Of a stretch of 64,000 nt of DNA, positions 9,489 through 20,091 are shown piece after piece; the stretch's first letter is position 1; every line of letters starts with the position of its first letter. Below the pieces are notes generated by a model that was given only the letters and a program-made list of their open reading frames with translations, searched no databases and was not told the origin of the DNA. Origin of the DNA: Pseudomonas sp. LS.1a (GTDB lineage Bacteria > Pseudomonadota > Gammaproteobacteria > Pseudomonadales > Pseudomonadaceae); the NCBI RefSeq assembly GCF_022533585.1, contig NZ_CP092827.1, positions 3,760,001 to 3,824,000 of the forward strand, given 5' to 3'. Both the position numbers and the translations under genes were made by a program.

Positions 9489-10103
9489 ATGCGCAAACTC
9501 ATCGTAGCCGCCTTCATCAGCCTCGACGGTGTCATGCAGGCCCCCGGCGGCCCGCAGGAAGACACCAGCGGCGGCTTCACCTACGGCGGCTGGATCGTGC
9601 CGTATGCAGAGGAAGTCTTCGGCCAGGCCATGCAGGCCCTGTTCAGCGAGCCCTTCGAACTGCTACTGGGCCGGCGCACCTACGACATCTTCGCCGGCTA
9701 CTGGCCTGACATCAAAGACAGCTCGGAAGACTTCTCCATCGCCAACCTGTTCAACAGCGTGCCCAAGCACGTGGCCACCCACAACCCCTCAACCCTCGAC
9801 TGGCACAACAGCCATGCCCTGGGCGCGGACATCACCGCAGCGGTTCGCACGCTGAAACAGCAGGACGGCGCCAACCTGCTGACCCAGGGCAGCAGCGAAC
9901 TGGTACAGCAACTGCTGGCGGCAGGCCTGGTCGATGAACTGCAACTGCTGATCCACCCGCTGCTGCTCGGCCACGGCAAACGCCTGTTCGGCGACGATGC
10001 GGCAGCGGCGGCCTTCACCCTGCAGCACTCGCAGGTTTCGCCCAAGGGCGTGGTCATCGCCCGCTACGTGCGCGCAGGCGAAGTGCAGACCGGTTCGTTC
10101 TGA
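9489..10103 (+). CDS. RibD C-terminal/dihydrofolate-reductase-like family protein
   Basis: 204 residues beginning MRKLIVAAFISLDGVMQAPGG after an AGGAGAG ribosome site. This is the standard start of stand-alone RibD-C/DHFR-like reductases. LLGRRTYDIFAGYWP and LLTQGSSELVQQLL are the family's nucleotide-binding segments. These proteins are presumed NAD(P)H-dependent reductases but their substrates are mostly unknown, and nothing nearby points to riboflavin or folate synthesis. Confidence 0.85.
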   Translation: MRKLIVAAFISLDGVMQAPGGPQEDTSGGFTYGGWIVPYAEEVFGQAMQALFSEPFELLLGRRTYDIFAGYWPDIKDSSEDFSIANLFNSVPKHVATHNPSTLDWHNSHALGADITAAVRTLKQQDGANLLTQGSSELVQQLLAAGLVDELQLLIHPLLLGHGKRLFGDDAAAAAFTLQHSQVSPKGVVIARYVRAGEVQTGSF

Positions 10104-10183
10104 AAGCTACAATCCCGTACAACTTTTGCCTCTCGCCCGCATCGAAACACAGGTAAGCCCCGTCCGTATCAAGGAGGTTCACC

Positions 10184-10729
10184 ATGGCGCTACGCACCAC
10201 GTTGCTGCTTTCCTGCATGACCCTGGCCCTGCTCGGCTGCGCCGGCAACGACCACCCGGCACCGCCGCGTACCCAGCAGGTCGACCTGCAACGTTACCAG
10301 GGCACCTGGTACGAACTCGCGCGGCTGCCGATGTTCTTCCAGCGCAACTGCGTGCAGTCCGAGGCGCACTACGGTCTGCGAGAGGACGGCCGCCTCGACG
10401 TGACCAACCGCTGCCAGGAAAAGGACGGCCAGTGGAACCAGGCCAAGGGCATCGCCGAAGCCCAGCAACCGGGTAGCACCGACAAGCTCTGGGTGCGCTT
10501 CGACAACTGGTTCAGCCGCCTTGCGCCCGGCCTGGCCAAGGGCGAGTACTGGGTGCTGTACCACGATCAGGACTACCGCGTGGCCTTGGTCGGCCACCCG
10601 AACCGCGAATACCTGTGGCTGCTTTCGCGCACGCCCGCGGTCACCGACCAACTGCGCGAGCAACTGCTGATGATCGCCCGTGAGCAAGGCTATGACACCA
10701 GCAAGCTCATCTGGCGACAGGCCGAGTAG
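10184..10729 (+). CDS. blc: Outer-membrane lipocalin Blc
   Basis: 181 residues. A lipoprotein signal ends in LALLGC (lipobox, Cys19). The mature part starts with the lipocalin motif YQGTWYELARLPMFFQRNC, and YWVLYHDQDYRVALVGHPNREYLWLLSRTP is the second conserved block of bacterial Blc. It is expected to be lipid-anchored in the outer membrane and bind fatty acids or lysophospholipids. CTACAAT at 10108-10114 could be a sigma-S-like -10 sequence. An AAGGAGG ribosome site lies just before the ATG. Confidence 0.93.
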   Translation: MALRTTLLLSCMTLALLGCAGNDHPAPPRTQQVDLQRYQGTWYELARLPMFFQRNCVQSEAHYGLREDGRLDVTNRCQEKDGQWNQAKGIAEAQQPGSTDKLWVRFDNWFSRLAPGLAKGEYWVLYHDQDYRVALVGHPNREYLWLLSRTPAVTDQLREQLLMIAREQGYDTSKLIWRQAE

Positions 10730-10809
10730 GCAAACCTGGCGGGCCATCGACGACATGCGGCAATCCGGCTAAGGTGTGCGCCCCGTATCACCTCGAAGGA
10801 ACGAGCCCG

Positions 10810-10890
10810 TTGAGTACCAAGCCGCCACAAGCACCTTGTATCCGCCTGATGCATATCGGCCCGCTGGTACAAGCGTCGCTGCCGGGCTGA
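10810..10890 (+). CDS. Possible 26-residue leader peptide upstream of rnz
   Basis: A TTG-initiated reading frame ([20 protein letters not shown]) preceded by AAGGAACG, ending 16 bases before the rnz ATG. It is too short to judge by composition. It could be a translated leader, a remnant or chance. Confidence 0.25.
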   Translation: MSTKPPQAPCIRLMHIGPLVQASLPG

Positions 10891-10906
10891 AACAAGGAGC
10901 CAGACC

Positions 10907-11866
10907 ATGGATTTGCTGTTCCTGGGCACCTCCGCCGGCGTGCCGACCAAGGCACGCAACGTCAGCGCCACCGCTGTGATCGAAGCCAGTGGCAGCCACT
11001 GGTACCTGGTCGACTGTGGCGAAGGCACCCAGCACCAACTGCTGCACACGCCGCTGTCGATCCGCGACCTGCGCGCCATCTTCATCACCCACGTGCACGG
11101 CGACCATTGCTTCGGCCTGCCGGGCCTGCTGGCTAGTGCCGGCATGAGCGGGCGCACCCAGCCGCTGGACCTTGTATTGCCCACCGCCCTGCACGACTGG
11201 GTGCGCCAGGGGCTGGTGGCCAGCGATACCTTCCTGCCGTTCGAACTGCGCCTGCTGGCCGTTGAAGACCTGGTGGAGTGGCGCAGTGAAGCCGTGCAGG
11301 TGACCAGCGTGCAGTTGTCGCACCGGGTGCCGAGCGTCGGCTTCGTGTTCACCGAACTCAACCCCGAACCGCGCCTGGACATCCCGCGTCTGGAAGCAAA
11401 AGGCATACCCCGTGGCCCGCTGTGGGGCGACCTGGCCAAGGGCCTGACGGTGCAGCATGGCGGGCAGCTGCTGCACGGCAGTGATTACTTGCGCCCTTCG
11501 CGCCCGCCACGGCGGGTGATCGTGTGCGGCGACAACGACACCCCCGCGCTATTGGCCGATGCCGCCAGGGGGGCGGACGTGCTGGTACACGAAGCCACGT
11601 TCACCCAGGCGGTGGTCGAGCGCACGGGGGTCACCTTCGGCCACAGCACCGCGGCTGCGGTGGCACGCTTTGCCGAAGCTGCGGGCGTGCGCAACCTGGT
11701 ACTGACGCACTTCAGCGCCCGCTACCAGCACGACTCACGGCGCAGCCCGAGCATCGACGATGTGCGTGCCGAGGCGTTGGCCCACTATAGCGGGCGGCTG
11801 GTTCTGGCGCAGGACCTGCAGCGTTATCACATTGGGCGCGATGGCCGTCTTGAGCCCGCGGGATGA
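10907..11866 (+). CDS. rnz: Ribonuclease Z
   Basis: 319 residues. The start [18 protein letters not shown] is the typical RNase Z opening, the metallo-beta-lactamase motif is [13 protein letters not shown] (about residues 62-74), and further metal ligands lie in HEATF and TLTHFS-like segments ([10 protein letters not shown]). It trims the 3' trailer of tRNA precursors that lack an encoded CCA. GGAGCC lies before the ATG. A hairpin separates it from the convergent amidohydrolase gene. Confidence 0.94.
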   Translation: MDLLFLGTSAGVPTKARNVSATAVIEASGSHWYLVDCGEGTQHQLLHTPLSIRDLRAIFITHVHGDHCFGLPGLLASAGMSGRTQPLDLVLPTALHDWVRQGLVASDTFLPFELRLLAVEDLVEWRSEAVQVTSVQLSHRVPSVGFVFTELNPEPRLDIPRLEAKGIPRGPLWGDLAKGLTVQHGGQLLHGSDYLRPSRPPRRVIVCGDNDTPALLADAARGADVLVHEATFTQAVVERTGVTFGHSTAAAVARFAEAAGVRNLVLTHFSARYQHDSRRSPSIDDVRAEALAHYSGRLVLAQDLQRYHIGRDGRLEPAG

Positions 11867-11867
11867 A

Positions 11868-11895
11868 TTGTGGAGCTCGCAGGTGCTCGCCACAA
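11868..11895. terminator. Candidate bidirectional hairpin terminator
   Basis: TTGTGG-AGC pairs with GCT-CG-CCACAA (small bulge) in the 41-bp gap between the convergent rnz and amidohydrolase genes. There is no long T run, so termination strength is uncertain. Confidence 0.4.
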
Positions 11896-11907
11896 CCCGC
11901 CGCTCCA

Positions 11908-13191
11908 CTATGCCGCCAACCGCCCGCTGGCAATCGCCTCCGACGCCGCCAGCATCGCGCGCAGCAACACCGCGCAGCCCGCCGCCAGGTCCTCGGGCGT
12001 GGCGTTCTCGATCTCGTTATGGCTGATACCGTTCTCGCACGGCACGAAAATCATACCCGCCGGCCCCAGCTCGGCCAGGAAGATCGCGTCGTGCCCCGCC
12101 CCGCTGACGATGTCCATGTGCGGCAGGCCCAGCGCCTGCGCCGACTCGCGCACGGCATCGACACACCCTTGGTCGAAGTACAGCGCCGGGAAATCGGCCG
12201 TGGGTACCAGTTCGTAGCTCAGGCCATGCCTGGCACAGGTCGCCTCGATCACCGCGCGCACATCGGCAATCATCGCATCCAGTTGCTCACCCTCCAGATG
12301 ACGGAAGTCCAGGGTCATGCGCACTTCGCCCGGGATCACGTTGCGCGAGCCCGGGTAGGCCTGCAGGCAACCCACCGTGCCACAGGCATGGGGCTGGTGA
12401 CCGAGGGCAGTGTGGTTGACTGCCTCCACCACCGCCGCCGCACCGACCAAGGCGTCCTTGCGCAGGTGCATCGGCGTCGGGCCGGCATGGGCCTCGACAC
12501 CGCGCAGGGTCAGGTCGAACCACTTCTGGCCCAATGCGCCCAGCACCACGCCGATGGTCCTGGCCTGATCTTCGAGGATCGGACCCTGCTCGATGTGCGC
12601 TTCAAAATAGGCCCCCACCGGGTGGCCTGATACAGCGCGCGGGCCGTCGTAGCCGATGGCGTTCAACGCCTCGCCAACGCTGACACCCTGGGCGTCACGC
12701 TTGGCCAGGGTTTCCTCCAGGGTGAACTTGCCGGCGAACACCCCCGAACCCATCATGCACGGCGCAAAGCGCGAACCTTCCTCGTTGGTCCACACCACCA
12801 CTTCCAGCGGCGCTTCGGTTTCCACGCCCAGGTCATTGAGGGTGCGGATCACCTCCAGCCCGGCCATCACCCCGAAGCAGCCGTCGAACTTGCCACCGGT
12901 GGGTTGGGTGTCGATATGGCTGCCGGTCATCACCGGGGGCAGCTTGGGGTTACGCCCCGGGCGACGGGCGAAGATGTTGCCGACGGCGTCGATGCTGACC
13001 GAGCAACCGGCGGCCTCGCACCATTGCACGAACAGGTCGCGGGCCTGGCGATCGAGGTCGGTCAGGGCCAGGCGGCACACGCCGCCCTTGGCGGTGGCAC
13101 CGAGGCGGGCCAGGTCCATCAGGGATCGCCACAGGCGGGTGCTGTCGATGTGGTGCTGGCTGGATTGCAGTACTTGTTGAGCTGGGGTCAT
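11908..13191 (-). CDS. pydC: Beta-ureidopropionase / N-carbamoyl amidohydrolase (pyrimidine catabolism)
   Basis: 427 residues from the ATG at 13191, which has a TGAGGAAAA ribosome site; upstream in-frame codons run into a REP pair. It is an M20-family metal hydrolase of the HyuC/AmaB/AllC type. GSHIDTQPTGGKFDGCFGVMAGLE holds a metal His/Asp pair, WTNEEGSRFAPCMMGS the Glu pair, and SGAGHDAIFLA a C-terminal metal His. It hydrolyses N-carbamoyl-beta-alanine (or N-carbamoyl amino acids) to the amine, CO2 and ammonia, the last step of the reductive pyrimidine pathway encoded by the divergent operon. It is downstream of the NCS1 transporter gene. Confidence 0.9.
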   Translation of the reverse strand: MTPAQQVLQSSQHHIDSTRLWRSLMDLARLGATAKGGVCRLALTDLDRQARDLFVQWCEAAGCSVSIDAVGNIFARRPGRNPKLPPVMTGSHIDTQPTGGKFDGCFGVMAGLEVIRTLNDLGVETEAPLEVVVWTNEEGSRFAPCMMGSGVFAGKFTLEETLAKRDAQGVSVGEALNAIGYDGPRAVSGHPVGAYFEAHIEQGPILEDQARTIGVVLGALGQKWFDLTLRGVEAHAGPTPMHLRKDALVGAAAVVEAVNHTALGHQPHACGTVGCLQAYPGSRNVIPGEVRMTLDFRHLEGEQLDAMIADVRAVIEATCARHGLSYELVPTADFPALYFDQGCVDAVRESAQALGLPHMDIVSGAGHDAIFLAELGPAGMIFVPCENGISHNEIENATPEDLAAGCAVLLRAMLAASEAIASGRLAA

Positions 13192-13222
13192 GGGGTTTTC
13201 CTCAGGCATTTTTGTTGTCTGT

Positions 13223-13320
13223 GCCGGCCTCTTCGCGGGTAAACCCGCTCCCACAGGTACAGCGCAGGTCCCGAGGTCAGCGCTTTACCTGTGGGAGCGG
13301 GTTTACCCGCGAAGGAGCCA
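13223..13320. repeat. REP pair (BIME), head-to-head
   Basis: Inverted REP units between the amidohydrolase and transporter genes, inside a probable operon. Such elements can change the relative stability of the two message halves. Confidence 0.9.
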
Positions 13321-13328
13321 GCGCGGTC

Positions 13329-14819
13329 TCACGGCAAAGGCTTGGCCACCCGCGCCGGGCTGCGCGCCAGCACGCCGGCAAAGAGGTAATACAGCGCCCC
13401 GCCCAGCAGCGAACCGGTGAACCAGCCGTAGTCGTAGAACCAGCTGAAACTGCTGTTGCCAATGGCCATCACGGTCAGCGCCACCGGCAGCGCAAAGGCG
13501 GCAAACCCGGCCCGGTTCCATGCCGGGTACACGTCGTCGCGGTACAACCCGGCCAGGTCCAGCTTCTGCTGGCGGATCAGGAAGTAGTCCACCACCATGA
13601 TCCCGGCGATCGGCCCCAGCAGGCTGGAATAGCCCAACAGCCAGTTGGAGTACACGCTCTCCAGGCTCAGGTCGGAGACGATCCAGCCCAGCTTCTTCAG
13701 CAACTCATGGCCCATCAGCGCCAGGCCGATGAAGCCGGTAAGCCACACCGCGCGGCTGCGCCCGATCAGGCGTGGGGCGATGTTCTGGAAGTCGTTGGTC
13801 GGCGACACGATGTTCGCCGCAGTGTTGGTCGACAGCGTGGCGATCACGATCAGCGCCATGGCCAGGGCCACCCAGAACGGGCTGTGGATCTTGCCGATCA
13901 GGCTGACCGGGTCGGACACGGTCTCGCCAACCAGCGACGCCGAGGCAGCGGTCAGCACCACGCCCAGCGCGGCGAACAGGAACATGGTCAGCGGCAAGCC
14001 GAAGATCTGCCCGAGAATCTGGTCCTTCTGGCTGCGGGCGTAGCGGCTGAAGTCGGGAATGTTCAGCGATAGCGTGGCCCAGAAACCGACCATGGCGGTA
14101 AGCCCGGCGCAGAAGTAGCCGAGCATGCTCGCCCCTTCCGGGCGCTTGGGCGGCTGGGCCAGCAGTTCGGTCATCGACATGTGCGGCAAGGCCCAGAACA
14201 GCAGGCCGACGCCCACTGCCACCAGCAGCGGCGCCGACAGCGTTTCGAGCCACTTGATCGACTCGGCGCCACGCAGCACCACCCACAGGTTCAGGCACCA
14301 GAAGATCATGAAGCCGATCACCTCGCCGGTGCCGCCCAGGGCCTTCCAGCCGTCGAACACCGAGCCGAGGAACAGGTGGATGGCCAGGCCGCCGAACATG
14401 GTCTGGATGCCGAACCAGCCACAGGCGACCACCGCGCGGATCAGGCATGGCACGTTGGAGCCGATAATGCCGAACGACGATCGCAGCAGCACCGGGAACG
14501 GGATGCCGTACTTGGTACCGGGGAAGGCGTTGAGGGTGAGCGGGATCAGCACGATCAGGTTGGCCAGCAGAATCGCCAGCAAGGCCTCGCCCACGCTGAG
14601 GCCGAAGTAGGCGGTGAGCACGCCGCCGAGGGTGTAGGTGGGCACGCAGATGGACATGCCCACCCACAGGGCGGTGATGTGCCATTTGTTCCAGGTGCGC
14701 TGGTGCACCTTGGTCGGGGCGATGTCGTGGTTGTAGCGCGGGCTGTCGAGGACATCGCTGCCCTCGGACAGCTCGAACAGGCCATCCTGCTCGACCACTT
14801 CCGATCTGCTCTGCTGCAT
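13329..14819 (-). CDS. NCS1-family nucleobase/hydantoin:cation symporter
   Basis: 496 residues with about twelve membrane spans. Family motifs include WNKWHITALWVGMSICVPTYTLGG near the N-terminus and PGTKYGIPFPVLLRSSFGIIGSNVP. The latter corresponds to the substrate-site region of Mhp1/FurE/PucI-type carriers. Given its place between pydC and the hydantoinase operon it probably imports uracil, thymine, dihydropyrimidines or hydantoins. A GGAGAAAG ribosome site precedes the ATG. Its promoter region holds palindromes that could bind the RutR-like regulator. Confidence 0.9.
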   Translation of the reverse strand: MQQSRSEVVEQDGLFELSEGSDVLDSPRYNHDIAPTKVHQRTWNKWHITALWVGMSICVPTYTLGGVLTAYFGLSVGEALLAILLANLIVLIPLTLNAFPGTKYGIPFPVLLRSSFGIIGSNVPCLIRAVVACGWFGIQTMFGGLAIHLFLGSVFDGWKALGGTGEVIGFMIFWCLNLWVVLRGAESIKWLETLSAPLLVAVGVGLLFWALPHMSMTELLAQPPKRPEGASMLGYFCAGLTAMVGFWATLSLNIPDFSRYARSQKDQILGQIFGLPLTMFLFAALGVVLTAASASLVGETVSDPVSLIGKIHSPFWVALAMALIVIATLSTNTAANIVSPTNDFQNIAPRLIGRSRAVWLTGFIGLALMGHELLKKLGWIVSDLSLESVYSNWLLGYSSLLGPIAGIMVVDYFLIRQQKLDLAGLYRDDVYPAWNRAGFAAFALPVALTVMAIGNSSFSWFYDYGWFTGSLLGGALYYLFAGVLARSPARVAKPLP

Positions 14820-14905
14820 GGGGCTTTCTCCAGATTTTCTTGTAGTTGTTTGCCCACCGGGCTATTGCGATGGCCGGAGTACACACGCTTTATGTGCTTG
14901 AAAAT

Positions 14906-14931
14906 CTTGACCAGATTTTCATCTTGTCAAG
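14906..14931. promoter_or_regulatory. 26-bp palindrome upstream of the NCS1 transporter
   Basis: CTTGACCAGAT-tttc-ATCTTGTCAAG has one mismatched pair in 11. A second palindrome, GAAAATCT-tgacc-AGATTTTC (14900-14920), overlaps it. TTGACCA equals the E. coli RutR half-site, and a RutR-like gene is in the locus. The remaining part of the 341-base divergent spacer (14820-15160) is AT-rich and carries no other gene. Confidence 0.5.
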
Positions 14932-15067
14932 TCAGTCAAAGTTTTCAAAAGCCCCATAGTCAGCGCCATAAAACAATTTAATCCTCTAATTTCAATCACT
15001 TAAAAACCACAAAATTAATGGGAAAATTTTCTTGATGAATCGAGGATCAGCATCTAGCCTCCAATCT

Positions 15068-15081
15068 TGTCAGGCCTGACA
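15068..15081. promoter_or_regulatory. 14-bp perfect palindrome upstream of the hydantoinase gene
   Basis: TGTCAGGCCTGACA is perfectly self-complementary and lies 93 bases before the hydantoinase ATG. It is a candidate operator for the RutR/TetR-type regulator of this locus. Confidence 0.5.
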
Positions 15082-15088
15082 GGATTAA

Positions 15089-16600
<1,512 letters not shown>

Positions 16601-16697
16601 AGCCATTGGGGCTGCTGCGCAGCCCATCGCGCAGCGGCCCCGGAAACCACCGCAATGCTTGTCGCCTGCATCCATAAAAAATAGAGAGGCTACAACC

Positions 16698-18065
16698 GTG
16701 ATCGACGCCCTGAACCACTTGCCGCGCCCCCGGGCCGGCGCCGACCAGCTGGCCGAGCGCTTCAGCGACCTGGCCCCACCCCTCACCGCCCGCCAGGCCG
16801 CCGTCGAAAGCGCACGCTGCCTGTATTGCTACGACGCCCCCTGCGTCAACGCCTGCCCCAGCGACATCGACATCCCGTCGTTCATCCACCGCATCAGCGA
16901 CGAAAACCTGCAAGGCGCCGCCGAACGCATCCTCTCGGCCAACATCCTCGGCGGCAGTTGCGCCCGCGTCTGCCCCACCGAAATCCTTTGCCAGCAAGCC
17001 TGCGTGCGCAACAACGCGCAGGAATGCGCACCGGTGCTGATCGGCCAGCTGCAGCGCTATGCCCTGGACAACGCCCATTTCACCGAGCACCCGTTCCAGC
17101 GCTCGCCGGCCACCGGCAAGCGCGTCGCCGTGGTCGGCGCCGGCCCTGCCGGGCTGTCCTGCGCCCATCGCCTGGCCATGCACGGGCATGATGTGGTGGT
17201 GTTCGAGGCCTGCGACAAGGCCGGTGGCCTCAACGAGTATGGTATCGCCCGCTACAAGCTGGTGGACGACTACGCCCAGCGTGAAGTGGAGTTCCTGCTC
17301 GGCATCGGTGGCATCGAGATCCGCCATGGCCAGCGCCTGGGCAGCAACCTCGGCCTGGGTGAGCTGCGCGACCAGTACGACGCAGTGTTCCTCGGCCTCG
17401 GCCTGAATGCCGTGCGCCAGCTGGGCCTGCCGGATGAAGAAGCCCCCGGCCTGCTCGCCGCCACCAAATACATTCGCGAGCTGCGTCAGGCCGATGACCT
17501 GACGCAGCTGCCCCTGGCCGACCGCTGCCTGGTAATCGGCGCCGGCAACACCGCCATCGACATGGCCGTGCAGATGAGCCGCCTGGGTGCCCGCGACGTC
17601 AACCTGGTGTACCGCCGTGGCCATGCCGACATGGGTGCCACCGGCCACGAGCAGGACATCGCCAAGGCCAACCAGGTGCGCCTGCACACCTGGGCCCGCC
17701 CCGATGCCGTGCTGCTGGACGACACCGGCAAGGTGCGCGGCATGCGCTTTGCCCGCACCGAGCTGGCAGGCGGCCACCTGCGCGACACCGGCGAAACCTT
17801 CGAGCTGGCCGCCGATGCCATCTTCAAGGCCATCGGCCAACGCTTCGACGACGCCAGCCTCGGCGACCCGGTGGCCGCACAACTGGCACGCGACGGCGAG
17901 CGCATCCGCGTCGACGAAACGATGCAGACCAGCCTGCCAGGCGTATATGCCGGCGGCGACTGCACCGCCCTGGGCCAGGACCTGACCGTCCAGGCCGTGC
18001 AACACGGCAAGCTGGCCGCCGAAGCCATCCATGCCCAACTCATGCTCAACGTGGAGGCTGCGTAA
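16698..18065 (+). CDS. preT: NAD-dependent dihydropyrimidine dehydrogenase, PreT (flavin/NAD) subunit
   Basis: 455 residues with a GTG start at 16698 behind AGAGAGG; longer in-frame extension overlaps hydA and is rejected. The N-terminus has the double cysteine clusters of the GltD-like iron-sulfur domain (CLYCYDAPCVNACP and CARVCPTEILCQQACV). An FAD motif VAVVGAGPAGLSCAHRL lies near residues 139-155 and an NAD-binding VIGAGNTAIDMA further on. The C-terminal VYAGGDC motif closes the FAD site. It passes electrons from NADH to PreA for reduction of uracil and thymine. Its stop TAA is immediately followed by the preA ATG. Confidence 0.94.
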   Translation: MIDALNHLPRPRAGADQLAERFSDLAPPLTARQAAVESARCLYCYDAPCVNACPSDIDIPSFIHRISDENLQGAAERILSANILGGSCARVCPTEILCQQACVRNNAQECAPVLIGQLQRYALDNAHFTEHPFQRSPATGKRVAVVGAGPAGLSCAHRLAMHGHDVVVFEACDKAGGLNEYGIARYKLVDDYAQREVEFLLGIGGIEIRHGQRLGSNLGLGELRDQYDAVFLGLGLNAVRQLGLPDEEAPGLLAATKYIRELRQADDLTQLPLADRCLVIGAGNTAIDMAVQMSRLGARDVNLVYRRGHADMGATGHEQDIAKANQVRLHTWARPDAVLLDDTGKVRGMRFARTELAGGHLRDTGETFELAADAIFKAIGQRFDDASLGDPVAAQLARDGERIRVDETMQTSLPGVYAGGDCTALGQDLTVQAVQHGKLAAEAIHAQLMLNVEAA

Positions 18066-19340
18066 ATGGCCGACCTGTCCATCGAATTTGCCGGCATCAA
18101 GGCACCCAACCCCTTCTGGCTGGCCTCCGCACCGCCAACCGACAAGGCCTATAACGTGGTCCGCGCCTTCGAGGCCGGCTGGGGCGGCGTGGTGTGGAAG
18201 ACCCTGGGCGAAGACCCGGCGGCGGTCAACGTGTCGTCACGCTATTCGGCGCACTATGGCCCCAACCGCCAGGTGCAGGGCATCAACAACATCGAGCTCA
18301 TCACCGACCGCTCCCTGGACATCAACCTGCGCGAAATCACCCAGGTGAAGAAGGACTGGCCCGACCGCGCGCTGATCGTGTCGCTGATGGTGCCGTGCGA
18401 GGAGCAGTCCTGGAAGTTCATCCTGCCGCTGGTGGAAGCCACCGGGGCCGATGGCATCGAACTGAACTTCGGCTGCCCGCACGGCATGCCGGAGCGCGGC
18501 ATGGGCGCGGCAGTCGGCCAGGTGCCGGAGTACGTGGAAATGGTTACCCGCTGGTGCAAGACGTACTGCTCGCTGCCGGTGATCGTCAAGCTCACGCCGA
18601 ACATCACCGACATCCGCCAGTCGGCCCGCGCCGCGCATCGTGGCGGGGCCGATGCGGTGTCGTTGATCAATACCATCAACTCGATCACCAGCGTCGACCT
18701 CGACCGCATGGTCGCCCACCCCATCGTCGGTGACCAGAGCACCCATGGCGGTTACTGCGGTTCGGCAGTAAAGCCGATTGCCCTGAACATGGTGGCGGAA
18801 ATCGCCCGCGACCCACAAACGCACGGCTTGCCGATCTGCGGCATTGGCGGCATCGGCAGCTGGCGTGATGCCGCCGAGTTCATGGCCCTGGGCAGTGGTG
18901 CCGTGCAGGTGTGCACGGCGGCCATGCTGCATGGCTTCCGCATTGTCGAGGACATGAAGGACGGCCTGGCGCGCTGGATGGACCAGCACGGGCACCGCAA
19001 TATCGAGGCGTTCCGCGGCCAGGCGGTGGGGCATACCACCGACTGGAAGTACCTGGACATGAACTACAAGTCGGTGGCGCACATCGACCAGCAGGCATGC
19101 ATTGGCTGCGGGCGCTGCCACATTGCCTGTGAGGATACCTCGCACCAGGCGATTGCCAGCACGCTGAAGGCGGATGGCACGCATGCCTACAACGTGATCG
19201 AGGAGGAATGCGTAGGCTGCAACCTGTGCCAGATCACCTGCCCGGTGGAGAGTTGCATCGAGATGGTGGCACAGGACACCGGCAAGCCGTACCTGAACTG
19301 GACGCAGGACCCGCGTAACCCCTACCGCGAGGCCAGCTGA
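18066..19340 (+). CDS. preA: NAD-dependent dihydropyrimidine dehydrogenase, PreA (FMN) subunit
   Basis: 424 residues. A dihydroorotate-dehydrogenase-like FMN barrel comes first (ELNFGCPHGMPERGMG; CGSAVKPIALNMV; GIGGIGSWRDAAEFMALG). The C-terminus carries two 4Fe-4S clusters, CIGCGRCHIACE and CVGCNLCQITCPVESC, as in PreA and the end of mammalian DPD. Together with PreT it interconverts uracil/thymine and their dihydro forms in the cytoplasm. It directly abuts preT. A REP pair separates it from the convergent TetR gene. Confidence 0.96.
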   Translation: MADLSIEFAGIKAPNPFWLASAPPTDKAYNVVRAFEAGWGGVVWKTLGEDPAAVNVSSRYSAHYGPNRQVQGINNIELITDRSLDINLREITQVKKDWPDRALIVSLMVPCEEQSWKFILPLVEATGADGIELNFGCPHGMPERGMGAAVGQVPEYVEMVTRWCKTYCSLPVIVKLTPNITDIRQSARAAHRGGADAVSLINTINSITSVDLDRMVAHPIVGDQSTHGGYCGSAVKPIALNMVAEIARDPQTHGLPICGIGGIGSWRDAAEFMALGSGAVQVCTAAMLHGFRIVEDMKDGLARWMDQHGHRNIEAFRGQAVGHTTDWKYLDMNYKSVAHIDQQACIGCGRCHIACEDTSHQAIASTLKADGTHAYNVIEEECVGCNLCQITCPVESCIEMVAQDTGKPYLNWTQDPRNPYREAS

Positions 19341-19347
19341 AACCCAT

Positions 19348-19466
19348 TGGGGCTGCTGCGCAGCCCTTCGCGGGTAAACCCGCTCCCACAGGGACCGCGC
19401 CGCTTGTGAGGGCAGCAAGACACCTGTGGGAGCGGGTTTACCCGCGAAGGGCCGCGCGGCGGCCCC
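19348..19466. repeat. REP pair with outer GGGGCTGCTGCGCAGCCC stem
   Basis: Two inverted REP units (about 19361-19393 and 19423-19456) are bordered by a GC-rich arm also seen after hydA and near 59400. It lies between the convergent preA and TetR genes and could terminate both. Confidence 0.85.
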
Positions 19467-19470
19467 GACC

Positions 19471-20091
19471 TCAAGGCTCCAGCCCGATCCCCCGCAAGAT
19501 CACACTGGTCACCGTCTGCACGGCATTTTCAAAGGCCATGTCCGACAACGCCTCCCCGCCATTGAGCAATGCCACCTGGTAACCAAAGTCGGCATAGTGC
19601 TGGGTCGAAGCCCAGATCATGTACAACAGCGCCGACGGCTCCACCGGCAGGATGCGCCCCTCCTCCACCCAGCGGCGGATCTTGGCTTCCTTCAGCTTGG
19701 CCCAGGGCACCAGGCTTTCATCCAGGCTCACCCCCAGTACCGGCGCCCCGTGCAGCATCTCTTCGGCCCAAATCTTCGAACCCAGCGGCCGCGAGCGCGA
19801 ATGGCCCATCTTCGCCCGGATGTAACTGGTCAGCACCACGCGCGGGTCGTCGAAGTTCTCGAAGCACAGCGCGTCCTGCTTCCACACATCCAGCAGATCC
19901 TGCAGCACCGCGCGGAACAGGTCGTCCTTGGTGCTGAAGTAGTAATGCAGGTTGGAACGCGGCAACTCGGCCTGCTCGGCGATATCCCCCATCGAGGTGG
20001 CGCCGTAGCCTTTCTCGGCAAACACCTTTTCCGCCGCCTGCAGGATCTTCTCGATATTGCGCCGGCGGATTTCGATCTTGTGATTGGCCAT
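19471..20091 (-). CDS. rutR: TetR-family regulator, RutR-like, of pyrimidine catabolism
   Basis: 206 residues from the ATG at 20091. An N-terminal TetR helix-turn-helix is present (GYGATSMGDIAEQAELPRSN, then LHYYFSTKDDLFRAVL). The C-terminal ligand domain contains MIWASTQHYADFGYQV, nearly the same as the RutR segment MIWASTQHYADFAPQV, and EEMLHGAPVLG. RutR binds uracil or thymine, so this protein probably senses pyrimidine and represses the adjacent pyd genes. Its ATG overlaps the stop of the upstream VOC gene by one base (TGATG), so the two are translationally coupled. Confidence 0.85.
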   Translation of the reverse strand: MANHKIEIRRRNIEKILQAAEKVFAEKGYGATSMGDIAEQAELPRSNLHYYFSTKDDLFRAVLQDLLDVWKQDALCFENFDDPRVVLTSYIRAKMGHSRSRPLGSKIWAEEMLHGAPVLGVSLDESLVPWAKLKEAKIRRWVEEGRILPVEPSALLYMIWASTQHYADFGYQVALLNGGEALSDMAFENAVQTVTSVILRGIGLEP

